Source: Batillaria attramentaria (lineage: Eukaryota > Mollusca > Gastropoda > Batillariidae). From it: 64,000 nucleotides of DNA. How positions within the stretch are numbered: the first letter of the stretch is position 1; every line of letters starts with the position of its first letter. Location: NCBI GenBank assembly GCA_018292915.2, contig JACVVK020000334.1:547501-611500 (forward strand), read 5' to 3'. The translations under genes were made by a program, and so were the position numbers. Below are positions 41,067 to 53,400 of this stretch, in pieces. The notes under the pieces were generated by a model. That model did no database searches. It was not told the origin of the DNA and saw only the letters and a program-made list of their open reading frames with translations.

Positions 41067-43505
41067 CGTACCTTCTGTGCCGAGCGACTGCCACAGATAT
41101 CCTTGCGCTTTAGGGGATGACACACGCCGATGTATCTCTCCACAGTGAAGGTGACGATGAACCAGGCAGACAGGAAGCGACTGACGTAGGAGAAGTAGAA
41201 CAACGCCTGACAGATCCCGGCTGCGTTCAGAAACTCCAGCTGCCCGTCATTGTTCCAGCTGGGCAGACCCCACCTGCGGGCGGACAATTAAGTACAGTAA
41301 ACTTCAACATCCGCTTTCTGGTTCACAAGCAGCTACAGGGCAGGGGAGATTAATCTTCTGGGTTGTACGTGATTGTGCAGATCACAGAAAATTGGACTTT
41401 TTATTCAGGTCTGTAGGTCCCTGATTTCGTCGCTCAGGGGTTGACTGGCGAGGCGAGACTATATAATTATGCTTACAGCTCTGCGGTCACTGCGCCTTCT
41501 CAACAAACCACTGAAACTCTTCTCTACTGAAAATAAACTAAAAGCACGTGCTACACGCATATTGCACCTGGCACCAACATGAACCGAACACGTGAACCTA
41601 AACTGGCAAAGTCTCAATATGTACGGCAAGCCTACAATCACACAACAACAGGCATACAATCACACAACAACAGGCCTACAATCACACAACAACAGGCATA
41701 CAATCACACAACAACAAGCCTACAATCACACAACAGCAGGCATACAATCACACAACAACAGGCCAACAATCACACAACAACAGGCATACAACCACACACC
41801 AACAGGCCTACAATCACACAACAGCAGGCATACAATCACACAACAACAGGCATACAATCACACAGCAACAGGCATACAATCACACAACAACAGGCATACA
41901 ATCACACAACAACAGGCATACAATCACACAGCAACAGGCATACAATCACACAACAACAGGCATACAATCACACAACAACAGGCACACAATCACACAACAG
42001 CAGTCCTACAATCACACAACAGCAGGCCTACAATCACACAACAGCAGGCATACAATCACACAACAACAGGCATACAATCACACAACAACAGGCCTACAAT
42101 CACACACCAGCAGGCATACAATCACACAACAACAGGCCTACAATCACACAACAGCAGGCCTACAATCACACAAAAGCAGGCATACAATCACACAACAGCA
42201 GTCCTACAATCACACAACAGCAGGCCTACAATCACACAACAGCAGGCATACAATCACACAACAACAGGCATACAATCACACAACAGCAGGCATACAATCA
42301 CACAACAGCAGTCCTACAATCACACAACAGCAGGCCTACAATCACACAAAAGCAGGCATACAATCACACAACAGCAGGCCTACAATCACACAAAAGCAGG
42401 CATACAATCACACAACAACAGGCCTACAATCACACACCAGCAGGCATACAATCACACAACAACAGGCCTACAATCACACACCAGCAGGCCTACAATCACA
42501 CAAAAGCAGGCCTACAATCACACAACAGCAGGCATACAATCACGCAACAGCAGGCATACAATCACACAACAGCAGGCATACAATCACACAACAACAGGCC
42601 TACAATCACACACCAGCAGACATACAATCACACAGCAGCAGTCCTACAATCACACAACAACAGGCATACAATCACACAACAGCAGGCATACAATCACACA
42701 ACAGCAGGCCTACAATCACACAACAACAGGCATACAATCACACAACAGCAGGCATACAATCACACAGCAGCAGGCCTACAATCACACAACAACAGGCCTA
42801 CAATCACACAACAACAGGCATACAATCACACAACAACAGGCATACAATCACACAACAACAGGCCTACAATCACACCACAACAGGCATACAATCACACAAC
42901 ACCGTGTGAAAACCTTTAACCACACATGAATGTGACTGACCTAAGCCACTCCATCAGGACGTAGAAGACGAGCGCCATAATGTCTGATGTGGACAGCGCG
43001 GCCAGGTAGGTGCTGGCCGACAACTTGCGCATGTTCCGGGACAGGAAGACACGCAGCGACACCAGGTTGCCAAGGATACCGATCGCAAGGATCACGGGGA
43101 CGCTGCAAGGTCAAGGTTACACACCGGATGAGTCAAAGTAAAATGCTTTTTTCTCGAGGGTTGTGGCACGGCCGTATTCATAAGATGAATGTGTCAAAAT
43201 GTCTTTCTGGTGTACGAAGATTTGCACTTGATAATGGGTAAAACGGTCAGCCAACATTTTTCTGTGTGCGTGCACCACCACAATAGAAATATGCCCCTCT
43301 GACGTACCTTACCCAACCGCCAACCCCCCATCCCCCTCTGATCCTCTCATCCTCCACCACCTCCTCACCCCTTAAACAACACAAATTAGCAGGAAAAAGT
43401 CCACCCATCACTTCCAGCCTTCTGCTGCTGAGGCAGGCGAGATTCACAGGCAGAGAAAGAAATCTACTGATGCTGGTGTGGTCAAGGACATTTGGTATTT
43501 GTCAG

Positions 43506-43569
<64 letters not shown>

Positions 43570-43772
43570 ATTCACTACTCCACCCCCAAAAGAGAAAAGA
43601 CCGGAAGTGTAAAGCGCCACCTGTAGGTGTAGAATCGCATGGAGGAAGTGACGATGTTGGGATCGTCCTCGGGGTTGTTGACGCAGGCCGTGTGGTTGTC
43701 GATGGAGGCGTTCAGTGTCAGTTGGAAATGTAGATACAGGGAACACATGTCGGTTGATGTGTTGGTCGCCAT
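38641..43772 (-). CDS. Class A (rhodopsin-like) GPCR, peptide-receptor type, complete (5 exons, 381 aa)
   Basis: Exons: 43772-43621, 43102-42941, 41273-41072, 39652-39431, 39048-38641. The total of 1146 nt is phase-consistent with GT-AG ends. N-terminus has three N-glycosylation sequons (N4, N21, N26). TM1 has GILGN (N63), TM2 has LSTSD (D91), C126 and C207 form the expected TM3-ECL2 pair, and TM3 ends ERY (150-152). TM6 has LNLP in place of CWxP (P287), and TM7 has NFFLY (334-338) in place of NPxxY. The NYCVNFFLY...FRKEL ending is typical of invertebrate peptide (FMRFamide-like) receptors. It is a plasma-membrane receptor coupling to G proteins; the ligand is unknown. The ATG lies in CCAAGATGGCGACC. 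Confidence 0.9.
39207..39383 (-). mobile_element. tRNA-derived SINE, family 1, in GPCR intron 4
   Basis: Minus-strand copy with TGGCCGAATGGTAGAGCG (A box) and GAGTTCGAACCCC (B box). Flanks ATATAAATACAA and ATATACAAATACAA form an approximate target duplication. Confidence 0.85.
39431..39652 (-). CDS. GPCR exon 4: TM4-ECL2-TM5
   Basis: 222 nt, phase 0 both sides; acceptor GTGTGCAG|GTG and donor CGCAAG|GTAATT. Contains RRCLPD (ECL2 Cys) and a hydrophobic TM5 ending NALIIRK. Confidence 0.9.
39653..41071 (-). other. GPCR intron 3
   Basis: Holds (CA)n at 40344-40395 and 40958-41064, and a plus-strand SINE (40722-40894). The second CA tract starts a few bases inside the 5' splice site of the intron. 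Confidence 0.85.
40722..40894 (+). mobile_element. tRNA-derived SINE, family 1, with 11-bp target duplication
   Basis: Same head and body as the 26.9-kb copy. CTATGCATGTG flanks it at 40711-40721 and 40895-40905. It is antisense to the GPCR gene. Confidence 0.9.
41072..41273 (-). CDS. GPCR exon 3: ECL1-TM3-ICL2
   Basis: 202 nt, acceptor CCCGCAG|G and donor CAGAAG|GTACGG. Encodes the conserved Cys and WFIVTFTVERYIGVCHPL. Confidence 0.95.
41633..42905. repeat. 22-bp satellite, about 58 copies, in GPCR intron 2
   Basis: Units follow CAATCACACAACAACAGGCA plus TA or CT with few variants (AGCAGG, ACCAGC, AAAAGC). Two plus-strand frames stay open for about 445 codons because the unit has no stop. 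The array ends about 35 bp from the exon 2 splice donor. Confidence 0.97.
42941..43102 (-). CDS. GPCR exon 2: TM1-TM2
   Basis: 162 nt, acceptor CCTTGCAG|C and donor CTTAG|GTCAGT. Encodes VPVILAIGILGN and LAALSTSDIMAL. Confidence 0.9.
   Translation of the reverse strand, partial: RPRDPCDRYPWQPGVAACLPVPEHAQVVGQHLPGRAVHIRHYGARLLRPDGVA
43507..43566. repeat. (CA)n microsatellite in GPCR intron 1
   Basis: CA dinucleotide run about 55 bp downstream of the exon 1 donor in gene orientation. Confidence 0.95.
43621..43772 (-). CDS. GPCR exon 1: extracellular N-terminus
   Basis: 152 nt, 50 codons plus 2 nt; starts MATNTSTDMC. Donor CCTACAG|GTGGCG. Three NxS/T sequons and no signal peptide, as usual for class A receptors. 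Confidence 0.85.
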
Positions 43773-43852
43773 CTTGGATTTGGAACAAATCACCAAAAAG
43801 TGAAAATCACTCACTCGCTTAATCAGCCAATCACAATCAGTCACTCACTCTG

Positions 43853-44026
43853 GAAACCGGGGTGGCCGAGTGGTAGAGCGCTGGACTTCCAATGCTCGGC
43901 CCGTGAGTTCGAATCCCGGCTGGGGCCAAATATTTGTCAGTGCTGGCTTTTTCGTCGTTGCTCCGACTTTGATATCACCCGTATATGGTGGAAAAGGATG
44001 TTAAGCCCCCAAACACCCACCCACCC
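43853..44026 (+). mobile_element. tRNA-derived SINE, family 1, upstream of the GPCR gene
   Basis: A box TGGCCGAGTGGTAGAGCG and B box GAGTTCGAATCCCGG are the best preserved of the family. No clear target duplication, so it is probably older. Confidence 0.85.
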
Positions 44027-44560
44027 GCCTACTCACGTACTCAATCAGGCCATAACTCGCAAGTCCATTAATCAAGTACTGTGAACAACATCGATCTCAA
44101 TGCCAAAAAAAAACTCAGGCCGATTTTTTTTTTAATCTACCCCCGCAGGGCATCTTTAACTGTGGCACGCAAATCGGCCAGAGCGGATCCTGATTAATTA
44201 CCCACAATCCACTTACTTCCCAGCAGCCGTGCGCCTGTACCGGAAGCTGCTGATGACAAAGTGATTGAGAGGGAACGACGGGAGCTCAAGGTAGATGTAC
44301 GGAGGATTCTCTCACTACATAACACGCACGTCCTTGGCTTAATGACGGGTGCCGTGGTCGTGCAGTGGATAAATTATTTACTGTTGATTACTGTCCTAGT
44401 TTGTCTGGCGGGGCGGGAGGGAGAGGGCGGGAGGGAGAGGGCGGGAGGTAAGAGGAATTAGTCGATGGAAGTAAACGGCGCACGGCCATGATTGATTAAA
44501 GTTTCACGAACATACTTCACGACAACCGTGTGGCCAGTCTCTGTATTGTACACCGACGGA
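44027..44560. other. Unassigned sequence
   Basis: No supported gene; GGGAGAGGGC repeat near 44410-44450. Confidence 0.4.
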
Positions 44561-44569
44561 AAAACCAAC

Positions 44570-44855
44570 AGACAGACAGGCACAGACAAACAGGCGGACA
44601 GTCAAACACACAAACAGGCGGACAATCAGACAGACAAACAGGCGGACAGTCAAACACACAAACAGGCTGACAGTCAAACACACAAACAGGCGGACAATCA
44701 GACAAACAGGCGGACAATCAGACAGACAAACAGGCGGACAATCAGACAGACAAACAGGCGGACAATCAGACAGACAAACAGGCGGACAGTCAAACACACA
44801 AACAGGAGGACAATCAGACAGACAAACAGGCGGACAATCAGACAGACAAACAGGC
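44570..44855. repeat. 24-bp satellite, left block
   Basis: Units ACAAACAGGCGGACAATCAG plus ACAG, with variants AGTCAAACAC. Continues at 45813 after an insertion. Confidence 0.95.
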
Positions 44856-45812
44856 GGTGAGTGAGTGAGTGAGTTTTTAGGGCTTAAAGCCGCGCAAGCC
44901 ACAAAGACTAATTCGCGGCTGGGTGTGCCTGCACTACATGAAAAAAAAACAAAAATGTAACGTTGGACAAAGGATGCAGACTGGTCTACGGGGCAATATA
45001 AACCTAGGACATGCAGGAGACGCTGCACCTTCATGCTAATTTATCGAACTCCCGGTTACAAAAAAGCGTAGAAAACAAACGACAATTACAACTAGGTAAA
45101 ACAAAGATAAATACTAAGCGCATATACAGCAAATATTGCAACTTATCATCTCCTAGGCGCAATAAACCAGTTCGCAGCATATGCCCAACATCACTTATTC
45201 CTAGCCACTGGTAGTGCAGACGTGAGTGAGGAGTTAAAAAGAAGAAATGTAGATGAAAGGGCCGAACTTGGAAATCAGCTGAGAGAAGAGAGGAAGGACA
45301 GAGTGGCTAAATTCGGGAGGTTTTAAAGAGAAAGATACAGGTGAATGGGCTGGTGAGGGATAGACAGAGAGGTAGGAAGGAAAATTCCTTAGTTGCCAAT
45401 GAAGACAACATGCCTGGGAGGCAGTTGGAAAACAGACCGCTCCAACACGGAACCTCCCCGCCGTGAGGCGGTTTGGGAAAACAACGCACCAGAGAGGGGT
45501 GCGTTGTGAAGGTCTTCAACATGACAGGTGTTCAGCAGCACCAGCAGGGCGCTGCGAACAAAGCCCGCCAGGCTGAAGACCAGGTGGGGGGAATCCAGTG
45601 AAGTCGGCCTTCAGAAACGACCCACAGATGTCTCACTGGACCAAGGGTCAGCAGACACCCGCTTACTGACCTCCCCCCGGAGGAGATTTTAAGAGAACAA
45701 AAGACAGGTGAATGGACCGAGGGAGGCAGAAATAAGAGTGAAGAAAGAGCAAAAGGGGTGGGCAAGGTTGGCGAAATCAGCCCCGCCGCGTGAAGGCGAG
45801 CCCATGGGGCCG
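44856..45812 (-). mobile_element. Unclassified retroposon-like insertion inside the 24-bp satellite
   Basis: Both flanks are satellite. The left end is (TGAG)n followed by TTTTTAGGGCTTAAAGCC, looking like a reversed short-repeat tail. ACAAACAGGCGG precedes and follows it, consistent with a 12-bp target duplication that the array periodicity cannot prove. Internally AGGTGAATGG near 45340 and 45710 marks a diverged internal duplication. No coding motif recognised. Confidence 0.5.
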
Positions 45813-46080
45813 ACAAACAGGCGGACAATCAGACAGACAAACAGGCGGACAATCAGACAGACAAACAGGCGGACAATCAGACAGACAAACAGGCGGACAA
45901 TCAGACAGACAAACAGGCGGACAGTCAAACACACAAACAGGCTGACAATCAGACAGACAAACAGGCGGACAGTCAAACACACAAACAGGCGGACAATCAG
46001 ACAGACAAACAGGCGGACAATCAGACAGACAAACAGGCGGACAATCAGACAGAGAAACAGGCGGACAAACAGACAGACAG
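45813..46080. repeat. 24-bp satellite, right block
   Basis: Same units as 44570-44855, followed by CAGACAGACAG-rich sequence to 46222. Confidence 0.95.
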
Positions 46081-47170
<1,090 letters not shown>

Positions 47171-47289
47171 CAAGAAAACAAAATCAATGTCGGTGGAGTG
47201 CTAGTGCCCTTGTTGAAAAGGCTGAACGTAACAAGATGACTGGAGTCAAGGTTCTGTGCTAAAAGGCCCGGCTAACTCTCTCCACCTTT

Positions 47290-47560
47290 TACAGTTGTTA
47301 CTATTAGTTCCTTTATCATTTGTTCCATTATCATCAGTTCCATTATTATTTGTTCCATTATCATTACTTCCATTATTATTAGTTCCATCATTATCAGTTC
47401 CATTATCAGTACTTCTATTATCATCAGTTCCATTATTATTAGTTCCATTATTATTAGTTCCATTATCATCAGTTCCATTATTATTAGTTCAATCATTGTT
47501 AGTTCCACCATTGTTAGTTTCAGTGTGATTAGTTTCATTATTATCAGTTTCTCTATCATT
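47290..47560. repeat. Degenerate 15-18-bp TTAGTTCCATTATTA repeats
   Basis: Many imperfect copies of AGTTCCATTATTATT or AGTTCCATTATCATC. Confidence 0.9.
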
Positions 47561-47564
47561 AGTT

Positions 47565-48030
47565 TCATTATTCTTAGTCTCACTAGTCTCACCATTATGT
47601 TCAGTTCCACTATCATTAGTTTCATTATTCTTAGTCTCACTAGTCTCACCATTATGTTCAGTTCCACTATCATTAGTTTCATTATTCTTAGTCTCACTAG
47701 TCTCACCATTATGTTCAGTTCCACTATCATTAGTTTCATTATTCTTAGTCTCACTAGTCTCACCATTATGTTTAGTTCCACTATCATCAGTTTCATTATT
47801 CTTAGTCTCACTAGTCTCACCATTATGTTCAGTTCCACTATCATTAGTTTCATTATTCTTAGTCTCACTAGTCTCACCATTATGTTCAGTTCCACTATCA
47901 TTAGTTTCATTATTCTTAGTCTCACTAGTCTCACCATTATGTTCAGTTCCACTATCATTAGTTTCATTATTCTTAGTCTCACTAGTCTCACCATTATGTT
48001 CAGTTCCACTATCATTAGTTTCATTATTAT
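47565..48030. repeat. 57-bp tandem repeat, 8 copies
   Basis: TCACTAGTCTCACCATTATG recurs every 57 bp. Minus-strand frames stay open across it (19-residue period NETNDSGTEHNGETSETKN); this reflects the period and no domain is recognised. Confidence 0.95.
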
Positions 48031-48329
48031 CCATGATGACCGTGGAAAGGAAATTCGGATTGCCCTCCCGGGGGAAGCGCGTCGCAACGGTACAGCGCCA
48101 CCCATATTTTTGTTTCATTCATGCACGATTTCCACAGCCCATCTTGAGCGGGATCACGTACACAGCTGATATTTCTTCGTGCGTGTGTACACGATGCACG
48201 ACAGGCACTGTAAACGAGTCTGTATGGGAAGTTTGACTCGATTTGATGAGGAAAAACCTCCTGCCCCTGCCCTCAGGGGATCCCCCCCCCCCCACAACCA
48301 CCCGCAGACGGACAGGGAAAGTGGGTGGA

Positions 48330-48425
48330 TATTGAGGAGTTTAACGTCCTTTGCCACCACATTCGGCTGATAGCCACGACGGGGCAACGAAGAAAAACAA
48401 GCACAAAATATTTGGCTCCAAGCCA
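48330..48425 (-). mobile_element. SINE family 1, truncated copy
   Basis: Reverse-orientation 3' half only: GAGTTTAACGTCCTTTGCCA through ACGGGGCAACG to AATATTTGGCTCC. The tRNA head is missing. Confidence 0.7.
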
Positions 48426-49065
48426 AGCGGCCGGTGGGGGATAACAGTATTGTAATAAATGCTATGCTGTAGAAGACGTCAGATTTCCGGTGATGGCGCC
48501 GCACAGTGATACGTCCCCTACGCTAAATTGAGCGTCTTAGATTCTATTTCAACGACACTGTATCAGTTAATAGCGCTTCATGAAAGGGAATTACTCTTGC
48601 CTTATTGTGTTGTTTTTGTTTTTTTTTGAATTTTCAAAGGTTATGAAACTTTAGACAGCATTTTCCGTAACCTATCAGCCTCTTTCTCTACGGCCCCTTC
48701 ATTTCTAAATGGTTCAAGGCCACGAAAGTTGGGAAAGGAGCGAAGCGACTGCATGGCTAAAGACAATTTTCTGTTTTAAAATGTACTTTCATAACAGATA
48801 ATAAAGTAATTTTGAATTTTGATTTTTTTTTTTAATTTGACTGTCTACGTGTGGAAATTGTGTCTGTTAGCGATACCGCCAATCGGAACAACTGTTGCCT
48901 CGGGCAGACGACAAGTAGTGTGCCAACTGCGCTTGCAGTCATATTTCTGTCTTTTTTATAGTTTCACTTACAGTGAACAGTTGTTTATCGCTTTGTTTCA
49001 TTTCAAAACCACATGTAGGTCAGTTCAATGTTATGTCGTCTTGTTACAAGCCAGTGGATGCAGAC
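48426..49065. other. Unassigned sequence
   Basis: AATAAAG and AT-rich stretch near 48800; no supported gene. Confidence 0.4.
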
Positions 49066-49069
49066 TCTG

Positions 49070-49320
49070 GCGCCGGATGATATCAGATAACATCAGTGAT
49101 TATCAGATATTATTATTTGTTATTTACTATCGGATAATATCAGCACTTTGATATCAGATAACATCAGTGATCATCGTATAACATTGTATACTATCAGATA
49201 ATATCAGCACCTTAATATCAGATAGCGTCAGTGAATATCGGATAATATCATGCACTATCAGATACTATCAACCCCTTTATATCAGATAACGTCAGTGAAT
49301 ATCAGATAATATCAGGACCT
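49070..49320. repeat. Degenerate ATCAGATAATATCAG repeats
   Basis: Words TATCAGATAACATCAGTGA and ATCAGATAATATCAG recur irregularly. Confidence 0.85.
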
Positions 49321-50470
49321 TCCTCAAGCTATGTCTCTGTCTGTCCCTCCCAACCAACACCGCCTAAAAAGGAACAAGTTGATAATGGGGAATGTTTTGC
49401 AAACTTATCCATCACAATGGATAAGTCACAAAAAAAAAAAAAACGACGATTAGCATTTTTACGGCAGCAGCTGTACCTTGAGACGTTTTACCGCACTTTT
49501 GATTGTCTGTGTGCCAGAAGTTTCTGCTGGCATGTAGAACAACACAACACAAGAGTGGACAACAGTGAATACTGCGCATGGACACCAGTCCCGATATGCT
49601 AATGAGAAATGATAATGAGAATTATTCCCACAGCGACATGGGACACGCGATACAGATGGCAGATACTGGCTTAATAGCGTTACTTTGGGCCAGAGTTACC
49701 GTCCCTGTTGAATGTCACCTGCCAAGCTCAGGGGCATCATGGGAACTGAGAGCCACCCGTCTCCCCCCCCCACCCCCCCCCCCTCTCTCCACACACACAC
49801 ATCACAGATTGAGTGCAATGTCCGATACTGACTCTTAACGATGCCCGTGATGTCAGACAGTGTCAGCTGGGTAATGATGTTTGTGAGACGCGGCCATCAC
49901 ATCTGCGGCAAATCAAATCTGTCCCATCTGTCGCTCGATCTGTCTGGATTGAATAGTGTTCAGTTAGGTTGTTCGGTTACAGGTTTTCACCATGAACCTG
50001 TCCGCCAAGGCGTTGTGGGAGTGGACGCGAACATTCAAGTTCTACGACAGAGGGGTTGTAGTCTATTGGTCTTTCCGACAAGACTCTCGCTCAGTGTGTT
50101 AGCCGCGTCATCGGTCGGCTCAGGGCAGAGGGATGGTGACCGGACGTTGACAGGACATGTGGAAGTGGCAGTTAGCATTAACAGTCGATTAGCCGATCAC
50201 TCACGAGATATAGTGCTATAAACAGCGCAACTGCTCTCCGCCCGACCTGCACGCTACACAAGTATTCCTCTTGTACTTGTAGGCTTCGTTCTCTCCATGA
50301 CAACAGACAGGGAATCTCCCACAGCACTTTACGTCATTGACAAATCTAGGATTAAAATGACGTAGTCCTCACCATCCCTGTAACTCTAGTATCTCTTACA
50401 CAGCCCGAGCACGACCACTCCCTGCTCACTATATCATAAGACATGTGAAAAAGAACAAACCACTGCACAC
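49321..50470. other. Unassigned sequence
   Basis: C-rich run near 49763-49790. No frame shows recognisable motifs. Confidence 0.4.
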
Positions 50471-50473
50471 CAG

Positions 50474-50569
50474 TAGGAGCCACTTCAACCCACTGTAAAA
50501 CCAGGCCTTCCCCGCTAGGCCCAAGGCCGCTGCAGATCGCATATTAATAGTGGCTTGAAGTGGCTCCTA
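50474..50569. repeat. 96-bp foldback with 21-bp inverted ends
   Basis: TAGGAGCCACTTCAACCCAC(T) at the left pairs with 50549-50569 at 20 of 21 positions. The loop is about 54 bp. Confidence 0.85.
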
Positions 50570-50719
50570 GTGATATGAAGATTTCAAGTAAAACTGCGAT
50601 GTTTGTATGGGGTTTTAAGAGTTAGGGTTGACTAGCAACTATACACAGTATTCTGTGATAAGCCAAACTAGGCTGATTAGACGACAAAACCTGTAACAGA
50701 AGAAAGGGAGAGAAGTCAG

Positions 50720-50720
50720 A

Positions 50721-50767
<47 letters not shown>

Positions 50768-51005
50768 GTAACGTCGCAGCAATTCGCAATTCAGTGTTGG
50801 AGATTTTGTGCTCTCCAAGTCTTCTGACGACTGAACTCTAAAACCTTTCAAGCTCTTTTACGTATTTAGCAGGATCATCAGTGACTGTCGGAGGCTTGTG
50901 AAGACTTGTGAAGGCTTGTGAAGACTCAGACACAGACAAGAAAAAGATAAAACCACAGACATAACGTGAAATCCCTACATCGCTGATCTGAACTACAGAC
51001 AAGAC

Positions 51006-51056
<51 letters not shown>

Positions 51057-51205
51057 TGTAAAAACGTTTGTTTTTCAACGATAGACATTTTGGCATGCTT
51101 GCCAGTCAAGAATAATGTTTGCCATTGCTAATACTGAAGAAGAAGAAGGAGAGAGAGGGAGGGGGGAGAGAGAGAGAGAGAGAGAGGAGGGGGGGTTGGG
51201 GTAGG

Positions 51206-51253
<48 letters not shown>

Positions 51254-51255
51254 CT
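50720..51255. repeat. (CT)n, (GA)n and (CA)n microsatellites
   Basis: (CT)n 50722-50764; (GA)n 51008-51053 and 51147-51186; (CA)n 51208-51251. Nothing else supported between them. Confidence 0.95.
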
Positions 51256-51917
51256 TGCCACTCACTACAATATCGAGCTACTCAGACTAAAAAAAAAAAA
51301 AAATGAAAAATAAAAAAACCTCAAAAGGTATATTAAAATCTACAGTTCAAAGACGGATTGCTGGATAAAAGTTAATACGCATCTCGACATTTGGTTCATG
51401 TCTCGACTCGAACCTCATACCTTCTTCACGTAGCTACCAAAACTGTTGCTGTTGGCTCAGCCAGGCTAAACTATGGTGAACCAGCTGAAGAAGAAGGAAA
51501 CTAAAAGTAAAAGTGTTTTGTGACAGCGGTAATCACGAGACGTGCAGCAAAACCTCGGGATGCACAGACCGGCAACTCGCACATGCCGGCTTTTTACTGT
51601 AGCTTGATGGACAGATAAAATAAAAAAAATAAAAAAAACGGTTTCGCGCTATCGCGGCTTAAACTAATGATGGACCTGCGGCAAGGGGAATCACTTCTTC
51701 GTGTTTATCACAAAGGTTCCCTCCCCTCGCTCTGTGAAGTAACAAAACAGGTATTGTGTGAAAAGGAAAGAAAGGAAAAAATAAAAAGTCGCGCACCGCC
51801 AGGTTTGAGAAAGTATAATCGCAAACCAAACAAGATGGCCACCAGCCCAATATGTTGTTTCCATTTAATCACCTGCTGTCGTCAAGGTCGTTCTTTTGTA
51901 ATGCCAAGTATTCGGGA

Positions 51918-51985
<68 letters not shown>

Positions 51986-52857
51986 CACTCTCTCTCTCTC
52001 TCTCTGAATGGAAACAACTGACCGGGCTTGTCAGACCAACCTTGGTTTTGGAAGAGAGACGTCAAGTTGTTTTCTTTGAAATCTATGACGTTTTTCCTCA
52101 TTGGGATGACGCATAATACATTTGACGTAATAACTTTGACTCGGATACAATTCTTGCAATGAAAGCAGCCCCATGAAAATTGAAGTGTTGCTGCTGCGCA
52201 GTGTAACGATCGAATTTATACCGGCTCAATGTGTTTAACAGACAAGACTGCACGGCGAACGTTTTTCCACTATGTGTTATGTCTGCTGCGCGCGCGCGCA
52301 CACAGACACACACAGACATACGCGCGCGCGCACGCACGCACGCACACAGACTTGCGCGAGCCGCGTTTGTGCATGTGCTCCATTGAGACCGATGTGGTGT
52401 TCTCTCACTCTACTATGCTATTGAGTGAGAGTCAGTGGGAAAAACAAAGCTCACTACATCAATGAAACTCCCGCTTTCCCCGTCTACAAATAGAGAACTT
52501 CCGAAAAGTGACGACACACCCCCAAGAAATGCCAGCATCACGTCAATCAAACATGACGTCGGCAAACTGACGCTGATACTGCCTTTTGCGTCAGTGCGCG
52601 TGTGCCTTTTCTGCGATGTTTGTGAGGCGCGTGGCTTGTGTAGAGGAAATGTGCTTTGAGTACAAATTTTCGAGTCAACTGACGATAACGGCTGCAGTGA
52701 ATTTTTCTAATTTTTTTTGTATATTTTTTATGGCACCACAGGCTCATTATCTATGTATAGTAGGAGCGATTTTGAGATCTAAAGTGTGTTCACCAGCACT
52801 TTCATCAGGTACGGCTTACGCCAAAAGTATAAATGCGACAACCTCCAAAATTCACTC
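51256..52857. other. Unassigned sequence with microsatellites
   Basis: (CA)n 51919-51982 then (CT)n to 52006; CG/CA-rich alternating tract 52288-52350. No supported gene. Confidence 0.5.
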
Positions 52858-53400
52858 AGTTGAGAGTCCGTATTCATGCTATGTATGTCCAAAAAATGGA
52901 GTGGTTTAGGTAAATATTACGCCTTTAAACGCCAGAAAGCCACCTTTTTTTGAAAAGGGAGATAACTCGCAAATCATGTGTGCAATCGTACCTGGATCGG
53001 GCCTTCTATTCAACAATCTTGATTCATTTAGAAACCCCAAATTTGAAATCGATCGGTTCAGTATTTTCGGAGAAATAGGCATCTGAACTAGGTTCACATG
53101 CAATGTCAACTTAGGCTCGGTTTACATGAAAACTATAAGAGCGACCATTTTCTAGTAGTGACTCTGTTCAGAGTCCGTATTCAAGCTATCTACTGCCAAA
53201 AAATTGAGTGATTTAAATAAATATTACGCCTGTAAACGAAAGACAACCAACTTGTCTCAAAAGGGCGATAACTCCCAAGTCACTTAAGCAATCATCACAC
53301 GCTTGAATCGTCTAATGTAACATTTTGATATATTTGAATACCCCAAATTTGAAGCCATTCGGTTATGTATTTTCGAAGAAACGGGCCCGGACACAATTCA
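52858..53400. repeat. Two diverged ~235-bp tandem units
   Basis: AGAGTCCGTATTCA, AAATATTACGCCT, GATAACTC, CCCCAAATTTGAA and GTATTTTCG occur in the same order at 52860-53100 and 53168-53395. Confidence 0.75.

Noticed and set aside
41579..42929. Two overlapping open frames of about 445 codons with QQQAYNHT repeats
   Set aside because: They are read-through of the 22-bp satellite in GPCR intron 2; the unit simply lacks stop codons, and the neighbouring exons are on the opposite strand.
47272..48105. 277-codon minus-strand frame of Met/Ile/Leu repeats
   Set aside because: Another frame of the same 57-bp satellite; a multiple-of-3 period keeps it open and no domain is visible.
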